From Mercurialis annua (lineage: Eukaryota; Streptophyta; Magnoliopsida; Malpighiales; Euphorbiaceae): 64,000 nt of DNA. Where the stretch lies: positions 53,993,665-54,057,664 of the forward strand of contig NC_065570.1 in NCBI RefSeq assembly GCF_937616625.2, written 5' to 3'. Shown here piece by piece: positions 36,446-48,217 of the stretch. A program made the position numbers and the translations under genes. Below the pieces are notes generated by a model. That model worked only from the letters and a program-made list of their open reading frames with translations. It was not told where the DNA came from and ran no database searches. Numbering within the stretch: the stretch's first letter is position 1; the number at the start of each line of letters is the position of its first letter.

Positions 36446-37190
36446 ATATATATAGTAGATAGTAGATATATATGATCATGAGATAACGTACGACCTGTCC
36501 GGTAGTTTGATGAGCAGAGAGGAGCATGTGGATGATAGCAGATTTTATGTAAGAAAATTGTGGAGCATAACGTTATTTATATATAACTGAGAACTGGTTT
36601 AATCAACCCCATCAAGGCCAGACCCAGAATGAATGTCTTGTTGAGGCAGATCCCAAAGTGAAGCAAAAAACCAATGCTTGCTCCTCAAGGTTGGGTAGGT
36701 GTTTAATTGGAGGTCGTTGGATCACGTGAACACATGTTTTTCTTTACGTAAAATGCACGTGCACTTCATTCTACTCTCCCTACGCATTCATGTTTAAGCC
36801 TTGAACTTGAATCCCAAGCCTTTTGGAAATGGCAATTTGAGCTCATGTGCTACGCCTTCTATCTCAATCCTTTTGCTGCTATGTATCTTTTGGGATTTCC
36901 AACGTCCACAATAAGCTCTCTTCTCAGAATAATAAATTTTACTTGTATGATTCAAGTTCTAATTAACATAGAAATTAAAGTGGCGGTGTTGATCTGTAAT
37001 GATATATAATTGTTATTTTTTTTTTATGAATAATGATATATAATAGTTGCGGTAAATGGTAAATGAACTTTGTACAAAGTTTCCTCCCGTGATATAAATT
37101 ACCACCCCTTGATTACTTATACCAAATATTCAACTGAATTTTCCAACTGAAATAATATATTACGAATTTTATATTTTCACTATGATGAAA
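36446..37190. other. Intergenic region, no gene seen
   Basis: 36590-36900 is more GC-balanced than the surrounding DNA and may be old single-copy sequence, but no ORF or domain is recognisable. Confidence 0.4.
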
Positions 37191-37195
37191 TTGAA

Positions 37196-38348
37196 CTAAC
37201 AAGTTATAGTTTTTTTTCCAAGATAGAAAATAGATAGGCAAAGATTACATCCTAGAACTATAGAAACAAAACGAAATGTATGTGGCTTTGGCCTCTTGGG
37301 CCAAGTTATGCGCCAGACGATTCTGAGACCTACTAATATACGCGAAAGAACAGGAATTAAACAAAGGCGTAAGGTGTCAAATATCTTGACAGATTCCTCA
37401 GTTGACTGCTGAGGCGCAAGGCCAGAATTGACAGCCTGGGAAACCAGAATGGCATCGCCTGAAAAACTAACCGAACTCCAGTTCATGTTTATGGCCCGGT
37501 TCATGACCTCACATAGAGCGATGAATTCAAGAATTCCCGAGTCCCAAATAGACCGTATGATTGCAGAGAACCTCCCCAAAATAAGCCCTTCCTGATCAAA
37601 AGCCACTCCTGCAATAGAGCCAAAATGATGCTCCACACTTTGTGCCTGCATCATACTGAATTCTAACAACCTGCTCCATCGGACCTGAAGTGCCTGAGAT
37701 ATCCTCGGACGACACAGACGGTAGAAGGTCTTGAGGGGTTCTGTCTTCTGCTATCTTCTCCTGAGCTTCTGAGAATTCCTCCATGGAGTTGAGAGCTATA
37801 TGGACTGCATCTTCCACTGACCAGAAACTTCCCTTAAACAACCTAGTGTTTCTGGCTTTCCAGATTGACCAGAGCAGAAAGCAGAATAGGTTTTGAGCTT
37901 TGCCTGATTCATCCAGCTTTGCAAGATCATCTATAATGGAACATAATACTAAAGGGAACCAGTTATTGATCCCCAGATCAATTTGAAACACTAGAGGTGA
38001 CAAAAATCAAGTTCTCCTGGCAAATTCACAGTCAAAGAACAAATGGACTAGGGATTCATTCCCTCCACAAGATATGTAGACCAAGTTTCCCCGTAGTCTA
38101 AAGTTTAAGGCCTCCCCTGTAGGGAGACATTCCATAAGAGCCCTCCAGACAAACAGCTTGATTTTATTAGGAATAGACAGACTCCATAATGCTTTCAAAC
38201 AAGTGGTATAAACGTTGTGCAACATTCTTCTAAGGTCGTGGCTTGAATTTTTCCTAACAGCGCTCTCCTCTTCAATTATTAAAAAAAAGTTCCGGTTGAC
38301 CATAACCATGTGAGTTCTCTTATCATTTATGTAAGGGAAAAGGGTCAT
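37196..38348 (-). pseudogene. 3' fragment of a LINE (non-LTR) retrotransposon: zf-RVT and RNase H-like region
   Basis: On the minus strand 38348-38007 encodes the zinc-binding 'zf-RVT' region that follows plant LINE reverse transcriptases (ALWSLSIPNKIKLFVWRAL, CLPTGEAL, HLFFDCEFA). An in-frame TGA at 38009-38007 interrupts it; the frame continues to 37596 (LLWSIWKARNTRLFKG). Near 37620 a frameshift leads into 37669-37196, an RVT_3 / RNase H-like region (GVAFDQEGLILGRF, ALCEVMNRAI, SGDAILVSQAVNSG). The RT and endonuclease are missing, and the fragment is cut off at its 5' side by the MITE pair starting near 38337. It is dead. Confidence 0.8.
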
Positions 38349-39202
38349 TTATGCCCCTAAGATTTGGGGTTTTGATCAAGTGAGCCCTCAACGTACGAAA
38401 AGATTCACTCATGCCCCCAACGTTTGAAAAAATGAACAATCAGACTCCTCGGTTTAACGCCGTACTTTCTCCTAAGACTCCGTTAGTGTGTGATCTTACG
38501 TGGCCAAGGTAAAAAGATCATTTATGCCCTTAAGATTTGGGAGTGGATCAAATGGGCCCTTAACGTTTGAAAAGGTTCACTTATGCCCCTAATGTTTGAA
38601 AAAATTAACAATTAGGCCCCCAGTTTGACATCGTCGCATTGCTTTCCAAACCCCGTTAGTGTGGTCTTACGTGGCTAATTTTTACCGTTAATTTTTTTTT
38701 TGTTGCGACGGTGTTTCTCTCGGCAATAAGATAATTTTTTATAATTTATGTTTCATTTACGTTTAATCATCTTCAATGATTGCTGACAATTATACCAATT
38801 AATTGTTCGACGATGATCGCATATGATTAAATGGAAAACAATAAAAATTAGCATATAGGATCACTCTAACGAAGTCTAAGAAGCAACGAGACAATGTTAA
38901 ACTAAGGGATCTGACTGTTCATTTTTTTTAAACGTTGGGGGGCATAAGTGAACCTTTTCAAACGTTGAGGGCATAGGTGAACCTTTTCAAACGTTGAGGG
39001 CTCATTTGATTTTTCACCCAAATTTTAGGGGTATAAATGATCCTTTTACCTTTGTCACGTATAATCACACTAACAGAGTCTTAGGAGCAACGGAACGGCG
39101 TTAAGCCGATGGGCTTGACTGTTCATTTTTTCAAACGTTCGGGGCAGAGGTGAACCTTTCCGGACGTTGAGGGCTCACTTGATCCAGAACCCAAACCTTA
39201 AT
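38337..39202. mobile_element. Outer MITE with a same-family MITE nested in it
   Basis: The left arm from 38337 (GGGTCATTTATGCCCCTAAG, then AAGTGAGCCCTCAACG) pairs with the right arm ending near 39202 (CGTTGAGGGCTCACTTGATC), with further pairs such as CTAAGACTCCGTTAGTG/CACTAACAGAGTCTTAG. The right terminus lacks the last 25 bp or so seen on the left. The inner element is listed separately. Confidence 0.75.
38508..39050. mobile_element. Inner MITE of the same family
   Basis: Ends GGTAAAAAGATCATTTATGC and (reverse complement of the right end) GGTAAAAGGATCATTTATAC, with the same internal order of motifs as the outer element. It lies between the two arms of the outer element, i.e. in its centre. 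A target duplication cannot be seen because the flanks are themselves the inverted arms of the host MITE. Confidence 0.7.
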
Positions 39203-40390
39203 AAAAATTTGCATTAATTTGAATCACTGTAGCAATAGTTAAGAATAGATTCAGATGACACTTCATTTATAGAATGAAACCAAACTTTGCCCTGATGTGA
39301 GGCACTTCATTTATGAGTAAACTGACGATAATAAGAAGTGGACGATTCACCACTTTTTCAAACAACATTTTATTTGTCTCTATACTTTTTATCTATCTTG
39401 CCGACCAGGGATGCAACAAATCTTACAATATACTAACTCATATGCTAATGCCTCAAAATTGACCCAAAGGCCATTCTTCGACAAAATAAGTTTCAAAGGC
39501 TGGGATTTTTTTGCATTTTTAGTCTATCTTGCTATGATTGCATTTTCAAAGGGGACCATTGTCATTACTTGTTTGCATTACTGTTCTTTTTTATTCCCTT
39601 TTCTTTATTTAATAACCTTACTTTCATTTAAGATAAATTAGAATAAATCCCATTTAGCTAGTGGACTTTATTATATTTCTACCTTTATTTCATTAATTTA
39701 GATTAAGTGAGTCATAGTAATAAGAACTCATTAACATTTCTGATATTGTTAATATCAACAAGAATGTTCGCCAAAAAGTGCAGATCGTTCACTATAAAAT
39801 TATAAATGAAGAAAATGGATTTCCCTCGCTTCAAAACTATTTTAGTGAACTAATTAATAACCTAAATATTTTAAATTCTATTTTTTTTCTTTTTCATTAA
39901 AAACAAAAAATGATTTATTTCCCTTGAGTTGTAATCTTTGACTATGTTATAGGCCATTTCGAGTAGGACATACAATTTTGATATGGGATTTCTGTACAAT
40001 CTTTTGCCACAGTCTCACTTTATTTTCCAACTCATTCTTTCTATGCATCTAAAAGCATGCATGATAATAGAATTGAGGAAATTTCCCTTTTTATCGGCAA
40101 TTATATGTCATGAATTTACCAAATATAAACAGAAGGAAAATCATAGTTTACAACTCAAAGTTAATGAAAGTTCGAAATATACAATATTAATTAACCTTTA
40201 ATATTTCAATAATTACTTAAAATATAATTAATGATGATTGGCCTAATGGTGCCAAAAAGTCATACAATTTCAGTTTACATAGATATAAAAAACTAATTTA
40301 AAAGTTTATAAATCAATTCCAATTTGGCAATTCTCTTGCAATTCTATCTAATTTTTTCATTTAATTTAATTCTTTCACCTCAATGTAAGA
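39203..40390. other. A/T-rich intergenic region, no gene seen
   Basis: Formal ORFs at 39411-39641 and 39983-40201 show no domain and have the composition of the surrounding DNA. Confidence 0.5.
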
Positions 40391-40400
40391 CATATTTGTC

Positions 40401-41441
40401 GAATAAAGGATCACTTTACCCCCCGAACTTGGCGCAAAGTATCAAAAACGTCCAAATTAGCAAAACCGGATCACTTTTACCCCGAACTTGTCAAAACCGG
40501 CTCAAAAAACCCCTTACGCTGATGTGGCACCTTAATTGGAGAGTGAGTTTTATAAATTAATAATTTATTCTAATTAAATTCTAATTAACCAAAATTAAAC
40601 CTAATTAACCAAAATTAAACTCTTAATTAATTCAGGGACTTTTTCGAACTTTTTCAAAAAAAAAAAATTAATTTTCTGATTTCCGATGAGAAGGAGGCTC
40701 CTCCTCGCCGGTTCTGGGTTCGCCTCTAGCGAACCCATCTCTGTCTGGGTTCGCCTGAGGCGAACCGAGACGCATTTCTGGGTTCGCCTGAGGCGAACCC
40801 ATCTGAGTTCGACTTTGGCGAACCCAGATGCAAACGCATCCGGGTTCGCCTCAGACGAACCCAGACAGAGATGGGTTCGCCTCAGGCGAACCCGTTTGTG
40901 TCTACGAACAAGCTGAGGCGAGGACTCCTCCTCGCCTGAGCTTGATGAACAGACTCTGTTCATCAAACTGATGAACATTTTTGTTCATCAGTTTGATGAA
41001 CAAAAAATAGACTCATGGGTCTGTTTAGGATTAAAAAAAAATAAAAAAAATTAATTTTTTTTTGTTAAAGTTTTAATATTTTTGTTAAAAAATTAATTTG
41101 GGAGTTAATTGGTCATATATATAAAATTTAGGGGTCAATTTGTTATATAAAGTTTTAAAATTAAAAGGATTAAATTGTATTTTTTTAATTTATTAGGTAT
41201 TAATTTATATTGTGAAATAAATATTAGGACTATTTTAAACCTTTTTACCACTAAAAAAACACCCTATAAAACAAAACCACTATTAAAACCGGAGAGTGTA
41301 TCTCACTCTCTGAGGTGAGAGTGGGGAGGGGGCTTTTTGTACCAAATTTAACAAGTTCAGGGTAAAAGTGATCATATTTTGCTAATTTGGACGTTTTTGA
41401 TACTTTGCGCCAAGTTCGGGGGGTAAAGTGATCCTTTGTTC
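40401..41441. mobile_element. MULE-type element, 1041 bp, long TIRs, exact 10-bp TSD
   Basis: The outer 35 bp on each side are inverted copies with one mismatch (AAAGGATCACTTTACCCCCC and onwards); similarity continues to about 90 bp. The 10-bp duplication CATATTTGTC is at 40391-40400 and 41442-41451. Long inverted repeats with a 9-11-bp duplication are typical of Mutator-like elements. No transposase. The interior contains a GC-rich block at 40686-40935 that is unlike the rest of the element and could be captured sequence. Confidence 0.85.
40716..40893. repeat. Six 21-bp palindromes around GGTTCGCC...GGCGAACC
   Basis: Palindromic units lie at 40716-40736, 40747-40767, 40780-40800, 40805-40825, 40842-40862 and 40873-40893. 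Each has 9-bp arms (consensus GGGTTCGCC / GGCGAACCC) around three bases, with up to a few changes. Both strands stay open here because of the repeat, so the formal ORFs are not evidence of a gene. Confidence 0.85.
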
Positions 41442-41451
41442 CATATTTGTC

Positions 41452-42753
41452 TCATTTATCCTTTATGTTCAATTTTAGCTTTAAATAAACACCAAAAATT
41501 AGAGAGTTTATCATAAAATTTTGGCGTAAAAGAAAAAATGGGCATTGTTTTTGATATTTTGAATTATGACTTAGATTTTACAATTCTGGTAAATAAATTT
41601 TGCTAATTAAGGAGTTAATATTAAATTAAACTGAAAATTAGGACAAATAAAATTATTTAAAAAAATTTGGATAGAATAGAAATAATGTTATCAAATTGTG
41701 TTAAATTTACAAACTAAAAAAAGCGGGATAAATTTATAAAAAGTCAAATAAATTTAACATTCGGACACCACTAAACCATGATAATTAGAAAAGTGTAAAT
41801 TTAAACATAATCGAATAAACTACCCTAATTAGTTACATTCACAATGATTGAATCTTTTTCTTCACAATTCTTTTTGTTTTTCCTCCTTAATTAATCTCAA
41901 CTTTTAGGTAGAATTGGAACATGAAAAACTATTTGCACAATGCCGTCCAATGTGGTTTATACTTATTAGCCTGCACCGACTAGTAGGTGGTAGTGACAGG
42001 TTTTGGGTCAAGCCGAGCCGTAGACACACAGTCTCCTTCTTTTGAATATTATGGCAAACTAAAAGTTTAGCTATTATTAACACATAAAACGACAACCAAT
42101 AACTGTGACCAACCCACATAAACTCTTATTGAAGATTGAATAAAATTCCAATCTATTAACTAAAAAATTACAAGAAAATTATAAAGATGGAATAGTTTTG
42201 TATATAATAAAATTAGGGAGCTCACAAGCTAAGTATAATGTATTTTTGACTAAGCTTAATATAAAACCTTGATTAGCAAATAAAATATAAATCACATTGG
42301 AAATGATAATTTCATTGTAAATTGAAACTATGTGACATATATGGGCCAGGGATTGCGTAGAGATATGCTCTTAATTATTCATTACCAATAATTAAACCCT
42401 TTCTTGAATATTTAAGTTGCAATCTTTGAATTTCTCCTTTTTGTTTGTTTTTGTTACTTAGTGAGTCTACCAGTAGTCTTTTTGCGAAGAACATAAAGAA
42501 AATATTATACTTTTATTTTATCAACAGAATGTCCCCTTATTTGTTTTTGTGAACAGAATGCCCCCTTATACACACATTAATATGTCTATTTTGTGAGACC
42601 ATGTCTCATAAACATAACCTAACCTAGTGATATAAGAATATTATGATTAAATTTAAGAGTTTAGAATTTGAATTTCCGCCATTCCAATAGTAATAAATAA
42701 ATTAAAAATGATAAAGCTAGTTTCTTGGAAGCCACTCTTGGAGCTTATGACTT
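41452..42753. other. Upstream flank of the TTL gene
   Basis: A/T-rich sequence with no coding signal; it presumably includes distal promoter sequence of the TTL gene. Confidence 0.4.
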
Positions 42754-42767
42754 TATATAATATAAAT
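42754..42767 (+). promoter_or_regulatory. Probable TATA box of the TTL gene
   Basis: TATATAATATAAAT lies about 290 bp before the TTL ATG (43050) and is followed by a CT-rich leader, the usual arrangement of plant promoters. This promoter is now cut off from most of the gene by the copia insertion. Confidence 0.4.
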
Positions 42768-43080
42768 ACTCTCTTCTATAAGCTTCCCCTATTGCATTAC
42801 ACCCTTCATTTTCAAGCCATTCATCATTTTCTCTTTTCTACAATTCTTTTTTATTTTACATTCCTTTATACTTCTTTTCTGCTATAATTAATTTAATCCA
42901 ATTTTAAACCATTCCATTTTCTGTTTCTTTAAATTGTGCATACTCCATGCTTTCAGTTCTAGTAGCATTATTCTTTTTTTAATTTTTTTTTTGTTCTGGA
43001 AACAAATTCATTTCTCTGTTCTATAAAAATAATAATTTAAATAAACAAAATGGCTGAAATGGCCAAGTATCCGATGGATC

Positions 43081-43567
43081 TGTAGAAATAGGCTCATTTT
43101 GATTGTGGGGTTTGTCCCACATTGCTAAGGAAATGGGAGGTGGGGTCTTTCTTCTCCTATAAAAGAAAGCCCACTCTCCCCTTTCTAAAGTATCCCATCT
43201 CACTCTTTCTTATAGCGAGCTAGCCTATTACTCCTAAGGCTTCGGTTTGCTTTCTCTCTCGAGTTTGTATTTTGCTACAAACAAATAGTGGAGTATTTTT
43301 TGGCAGTGCCCGAGGATGTAAGCCGGTTCTTTTGGCTGAACCTCGTTAAAATCCTGGTATTCTCTTTATTGTTTATTTAATAGCTAACGTTTAAACTAGT
43401 TAGAGTTATTTATTGTGAAGTTAGTTACATCGAGTGAAATTCTGTCTAAGGAGTTTGGTACTTAAGTGGTCCACTTGTGACCCACCAATCTTTCCTGGGA
43501 ATTTTCCGGTATAATTATTTAGCACAATAAGTGACTTGCTAGTAGTAATTGTTAAGCTTCCGCAACA
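43081..43567 (+). repeat. 5' LTR of the copia element
   Basis: 487 bp, TG...CA. A TATA box (TATAAAAG, 43158-43165) marks the U3/R border region. The LTR supplies the promoter for the genomic RNA. Confidence 0.95.
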
Positions 43568-43569
43568 AT

Positions 43570-43581
43570 TGGTATCAGAGC
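43570..43581 (+). promoter_or_regulatory. Primer-binding site complementary to initiator tRNA-Met
   Basis: TGGTATCAGAGC begins 3 bp after the 5' LTR. This is the standard plant copia PBS, complementary to the 3' end of initiator methionine tRNA. Confidence 0.9.
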
Positions 43582-43634
43582 CAAGGTTCTATTCTTGGCG
43601 TACTGGTTAGCTATTAAATAAAGTTGGAGCAGAA

Positions 43635-46600
43635 ATGTCGGGAAACAAAAGTTCGTCCACATTGATAGCTTCTTCCTCGGGAAGAATGGCAATGTCAAAT
43701 GCAAGAATTGCGGTGGAGATTTTTGATGGTACGGGACATTTCGGCATGTGGCAAAGTGAGCTTCTAGACGCTTTATTTCAACAAGGTCTAGACGTCGCTA
43801 TTGAAAAAGAGAAACCGGAAGACCTGGATGAGAGAGAATGGAGTAGCATCAATCGTTTAGCATGTGGTACCATTCGGTCATGCCTTTCCAGAGAGCAGAA
43901 GTATCCCTTCTCAAAGGAAACATCTGCGTGTAAATTGTGGAATGCATTGGAGGAGAAGTTCTTGAAAAAGAACAGTCAGAATAAGCTTCACATGAAGAAA
44001 AGGCTGTTTCGATTCACGTATCTCCCTGGTACTACTATAAATGAACACATCACAAATTTCAATCAATTAGTGGCTGATTTGTTAAATTTGGATGTGACGT
44101 TTGATGATGAAGATTTGGCTTTAATGTTGTTGGGATCACTTCCTGAGGAGTTCGAGTTTCTTGAAACTACTCTTCTTCACGGGAAGGTTGGTGTGTCTCT
44201 TAGTGAAGTTTGTGCTGCATTATATAGTTACGAATTGAGGAAAAAGGATAAGAAAGAAACAACTAGTAGTGCGGTAGAAGCTTTGGTGGTTAGAGGCCGT
44301 CCAGAAAGCCGAATGAAAGGAAAGAAATGGAGATCAAAATCCCGTCTAAAGAAAGACGAATGTGCCTTTTGTCGAGAGAAAGGGCACTGGAAAAGGGATT
44401 GTCCTAAACGGAAGAACAAAAGCAAGACTGATAATGAAAAAGCTGCCTTTGCTTCGAATGTAGCTGAGTGTGACAATGAAGATTCAGATCTTTCATTAGT
44501 TGTTGTGTCATTGACAAATACTCCTACTGCATGGCTTCTAGATTCGGGTTGCAGTCATCATATGTGTCCCAATCGGGAATTATTTGTTGACTTCAAAAAG
44601 CTAGAAGGTGGAGCTGTTTACACGGCAAGTAACAATCCTTGTATGACGGAAGGAATTGGTTCAATTCACTTGAGGAACCATGATGGGTCAACAAGGATTC
44701 TGAAAGATGTTCGCTATGTACCGAGTTTGACAAAAAATCTCATTTCTGTAGGAGTCCTAGAATCAAAGGGCTTCAGAGTGACTGCAGAAAATGGAGTAAT
44801 GAAAGTAATCTCTGGTGCACTGGTAGTCATGAAAGGCATTCGAAAGAACAATAATTTGTATTACTATCAAGGTAGTGCAATTATTGGGACAGCTGCAGTA
44901 GCTTCTAGTGATGATAAGGAGCTAGAGGAAACCAGTCTGTGGCATAGGCGTTTGGGGCATGCTGGTGAAAAATCTTTGAAGGTTCTTGCAACTCAAGGAT
45001 TGTTGAAGGGACTACGTTCCTGCAAATTGGATTTCTGTGAGCATTGTGTGAAGGGTAAGCAGACAAGGGTGAAATTTGGCACTGCGATTCACAATACTAA
45101 GGGTATTTTGGATTATGTTCACTCTGATGTGTGGGGCCCTTCCAAAACGGCATCAATGGGAGGCAAGCATTACTATGTTACCTTCGTTGATGATTTCTCT
45201 CGCAGAGTGTGGGTGTATACTATGAAGTCGAAGGATGAGGTTTTGGGAGTTTTCCTGACTTGGAAAAAGATGGTGGAAACTCAAACCGATAGAAGGATCA
45301 AATGTCTCCGAACGGACAATGGCGGAGAATATACTAGTGATCCTTTTATGAGAATCTGCAAAGATGAAGGCATTGTTCGACACTTCACAGTCAGACATAC
45401 ACCACAACAGAATGGGGTGGCAGAACGCATGAACCGAACATTACTGGAGAAAGTTCGGTGTATGCTGTCCAATGCTGGGTTGGACAGAAAGTTTTGGGCT
45501 GAGGCTGTAACATATGCTTCTCACCTCATTAATCGCTTACCATCATCTGCTATTGGTGGCAAGACACCTATAGAAAAATGGTATGGAGAACCTGCTAAAG
45601 ATTATGATTCTTTACGTGTGTTTGGTTCCACTGCATACTACCACGTAAAGGAATCAAAGTTAGACCCAAGAGCAAAGAAGTCACTCTTTCTGGGAATCAG
45701 CCAAGGAGTGAAAGGCTATCGTCTTTGGTGTCTAGAGACAAAGAAAATAATATTTAGCAGGGATGTTACCTTTGATGAGTCTGCCCTGTTAAAGAAGGTA
45801 ACATCAGAAAACATACAAAGTGATGGTACTTCACGGCACGTGGAGAACACTCCAAAACAGGTGGAGTTTGAAAGAATTGTTGACCCAGTGAATGAAGAAG
45901 CAGACATGGAAACTCCTACGGAAGAGGAGTCAGATGAAGAAGAGGTTCAAACCCAAGAACCTCCACAACAACATGAGTCAATTGCATTAGGGAAGGGTAA
46001 ACGGACAAAGAAACTTCCCGCTCGCTATGCTAATTTGGTAGCGTGTGCATCTTCAATTACAAATGATGAGCTTCCTTCCACTTATCGGGATGCTGTGCAA
46101 AGTTCAGAAGTAGAAAAGTGGAAGAATGCTATGCATGAAGAAATGCAATCTCTTCATAAGAATCAGACTTGGAAACTGGCAAGTCTGCCGAAGGGAAAGA
46201 AGGCAATTGGATGCAAATGGGTATATGCAAAGAAAGAAGGATTTCCTGACAAGGATGATATTCGCTATAAGGCAAGATTGGTAGCTAAAGGCTATGCTCA
46301 GACGGAGGGAATTGATTATAATGAGGTATTTTCTCCAGTTGTCAAACATTCCTCCATTAGAATCTTGTTGGCCTTAGTAGCACAGCTGGATATGGAACTA
46401 GTTCAGATGGATGTAAAAACGGCGTTTTTACATGGGGACTTGGAAGAGGAAATCTACATGACTCAGCCAGAGGGATTCAAGGTTGCTGGTAAAGAAAAAT
46501 TGGTGTGCAAACTTGAAAAATCGTTGTATGGATTGAAGCAATCACCAAGGCAGTGGTACAAGCGATTTGACAAGTTTATGTTGGGGCAGAAGTACACAAG

Positions 46601-47645
46601 AAGCAAATATGATCATTGTGTGTATTTGCGCAAGCTACAAGATGGATCCTTCATATATCTTCTCCTTTATGTTGATGACATGCTGATAGCTTCGAGGAAT
46701 AAAGGAGAAATTGAGAAACTGAAGGCTCAACTCAGTCAAGAGTTTGAAATGAAGGATCTAGGTGAAGCCAAGAAGATTCTCGGTATGGAGATAAGTAGAG
46801 ATAGAAGTTTGGGAAAACTTTGTTTGTCTCAAAAGGAATATTTGAGAAAGGTGCTAAAGCGTTTTGGTATGAATGAACAATCAAAACCTGTTAGTACTCC
46901 GCTCGCTCCTCACATGAAGCTGAGTGAATCTCTATCTCCAAAGAATGATGCGGAACAAGATTATATGACAAAGGTTCCGTATGCGAGTGCTGTTGGCAGT
47001 TTGATATATGCTATGGTGTGTACAAGGCCCGACATTTCGCACGCAGTTGGGGTGGTGAGCAGATACATGCATGCACCTGGAAAGGAGCATTGGCAAGCTG
47101 TAAAATGGATTCTACGGTATATTCTGAACACCGTAGATGTTGGTCTAATATTTGAGCGGGACGAGAAAGATGGTCAAAGTGTTGTTGGATATTGTGATTC
47201 GGATTATGCGGGTGACTTAGATAAGCGGCGTTCAACAACAGGCTATGTGTATACATTAGCAAAGGCGCCGATTAGTTGGAAGTCTACTTTGCAGTCAACA
47301 GTTGCCCTGTCTACCACAGAGGCAGAGTACATGGCAATTACAGAGGCTGTTAAAGAAGCAATTTGGCTTCAAGGGTTGCTTGGTGAACTGGGAGTTGGAC
47401 AGAAGCATGTAGAGATACATTGTGATAGTCAGAGTGCTATTCACTTAGCAAAGAACCAAGTTTACCATGCAAGGACGAAGCATATTGATGTCCGGTATCA
47501 TTTTATCCGAGAGGTTATCGAAGAAGGTGGTGTCCTACTTCAGAAGATTTTGACCACGGAAAATCCTGCAGATATGTTGACCAAAGTGGTGACAGCAGTC
47601 AAATTCAAACATTGTTTGGATTTGATTAGTATTTTCAGAATTTGA
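43635..47645 (+). CDS. Copia gag-pol polyprotein, intact, 1336 residues
   Basis: A single frame from ATG to TGA with no break; the ATG lies 67 bp after the LTR. Domains in copia order: UBN2-type gag (about residues 60-205), zinc knuckle [14 protein letters not shown] (about 242-255), aspartic protease with [10 protein letters not shown] (about 300), GAG-pre-integrase HHCC region (HRRLGH...CEHCVKGK, about 435-480), integrase core ([31 protein letters not shown]; about 495-660), reverse transcriptase ([21 protein letters not shown] near 1010) and RNase H ([10 protein letters not shown] near 1184, STTEAEYMA). It encodes the particle protein and the enzymes for maturation, cDNA synthesis and integration. 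All key motifs look intact. The length is usual for the family. Confidence 0.95.
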   Translation: MSGNKSSSTLIASSSGRMAMSNARIAVEIFDGTGHFGMWQSELLDALFQQGLDVAIEKEKPEDLDEREWSSINRLACGTIRSCLSREQKYPFSKETSACKLWNALEEKFLKKNSQNKLHMKKRLFRFTYLPGTTINEHITNFNQLVADLLNLDVTFDDEDLALMLLGSLPEEFEFLETTLLHGKVGVSLSEVCAALYSYELRKKDKKETTSSAVEALVVRGRPESRMKGKKWRSKSRLKKDECAFCREKGHWKRDCPKRKNKSKTDNEKAAFASNVAECDNEDSDLSLVVVSLTNTPTAWLLDSGCSHHMCPNRELFVDFKKLEGGAVYTASNNPCMTEGIGSIHLRNHDGSTRILKDVRYVPSLTKNLISVGVLESKGFRVTAENGVMKVISGALVVMKGIRKNNNLYYYQGSAIIGTAAVASSDDKELEETSLWHRRLGHAGEKSLKVLATQGLLKGLRSCKLDFCEHCVKGKQTRVKFGTAIHNTKGILDYVHSDVWGPSKTASMGGKHYYVTFVDDFSRRVWVYTMKSKDEVLGVFLTWKKMVETQTDRRIKCLRTDNGGEYTSDPFMRICKDEGIVRHFTVRHTPQQNGVAERMNRTLLEKVRCMLSNAGLDRKFWAEAVTYASHLINRLPSSAIGGKTPIEKWYGEPAKDYDSLRVFGSTAYYHVKESKLDPRAKKSLFLGISQGVKGYRLWCLETKKIIFSRDVTFDESALLKKVTSENIQSDGTSRHVENTPKQVEFERIVDPVNEEADMETPTEEESDEEEVQTQEPPQQHESIALGKGKRTKKLPARYANLVACASSITNDELPSTYRDAVQSSEVEKWKNAMHEEMQSLHKNQTWKLASLPKGKKAIGCKWVYAKKEGFPDKDDIRYKARLVAKGYAQTEGIDYNEVFSPVVKHSSIRILLALVAQLDMELVQMDVKTAFLHGDLEEEIYMTQPEGFKVAGKEKLVCKLEKSLYGLKQSPRQWYKRFDKFMLGQKYTRSKYDHCVYLRKLQDGSFIYLLLYVDDMLIASRNKGEIEKLKAQLSQEFEMKDLGEAKKILGMEISRDRSLGKLCLSQKEYLRKVLKRFGMNEQSKPVSTPLAPHMKLSESLSPKNDAEQDYMTKVPYASAVGSLIYAMVCTRPDISHAVGVVSRYMHAPGKEHWQAVKWILRYILNTVDVGLIFERDEKDGQSVVGYCDSDYAGDLDKRRSTTGYVYTLAKAPISWKSTLQSTVALSTTEAEYMAITEAVKEAIWLQGLLGELGVGQKHVEIHCDSQSAIHLAKNQVYHARTKHIDVRYHFIREVIEEGGVLLQKILTTENPADMLTKVVTAVKFKHCLDLISIFRI

Positions 47646-47730
47646 GATTTGGCGCTTTGAAGCGCAACGGAAGGCACTACCGAAGATAGTCCAAGTTTGT
47701 AGAGAGAGAAAATTCGCCTAGGTGGAGATT

Positions 47731-48217
47731 TGTAGAAATAGGCTCATTTTGATTGTGGGGTTTGTCCCACATTGCTAAGGAAATGGGAGGTGGGGTCTTT
47801 CTTCTCCTATAAAAGAAAGCCCACTCTCCCCTTTCTAAAGTATCCCATCTCACTCTTTCTTATAGCGAGCTAGCCTATTACTCCTAAGGCTTCGGTTTGC
47901 TTTCTCTCTCGAGTTTGTATTTTGCTACAAACAAATAGTGGAGTATTTTTTGGCAGTGCCCGAGGATGTAAGCCGGTTCTTTTGGCTGAACCTCGTTAAA
48001 ATCCTGGTATTCTCTTTATTGTTTATTTAATAGCTAACGTTTAAACTAGTTAGAGTTATTTATTGTGAAGTTAGTTACATCGAGTGAAATTCTGTCTAAG
48101 GAGTTTGGTACTTAAGTGGTCCACTTGTGACCCACCAATCTTTCCTGGGAATTTTCCGGTATAATTATTTAGCACAATAAGTGACTTGCTAGTAGTAATT
48201 GTTAAGCTTCCGCAACA
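47731..48217 (+). repeat. 3' LTR of the copia element, possible promoter for downstream TTL exons
   Basis: Looks identical to the 5' LTR, including the TATA box at 47808-47815. A purine-rich AGGTGGAGATT directly before it (47720-47730) is a likely polypurine tract. The LTR runs straight into TTL codon 10 and the frame stays open across the junction, though without an ATG until 48249. Confidence 0.9.

Larger units (their letters stand above)
43081..48217 (+). mobile_element. Full-length Ty1/copia retrotransposon (Tork-like), 5.1 kb, very young
   Basis: Two 487-bp LTRs (43081-43567 and 47731-48217) start TGTAGAAATAGG and end CCGCAACA. They appear identical base for base. The 5-bp target duplication GGATC is at 43076-43080 and 48218-48222. 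A primer-binding site follows the 5' LTR and a single intact gag-pol frame fills the interior. Everything needed for autonomous movement seems present. Placement in the Tork group rests on the polyprotein C-terminus ([19 protein letters not shown]) and is tentative. Confidence 0.95.

Noticed and set aside
40716..40893. CRISPR-like array (21-bp units with 4-16-bp gaps)
   Set aside because: Eukaryotic mobile element context, units are diverged palindromes and gaps are far too short to be spacers.
40601..40978. Opposed ORFs over the palindromic block
   Set aside because: A palindromic repeat with few stops keeps both strands open; no start context or domain.
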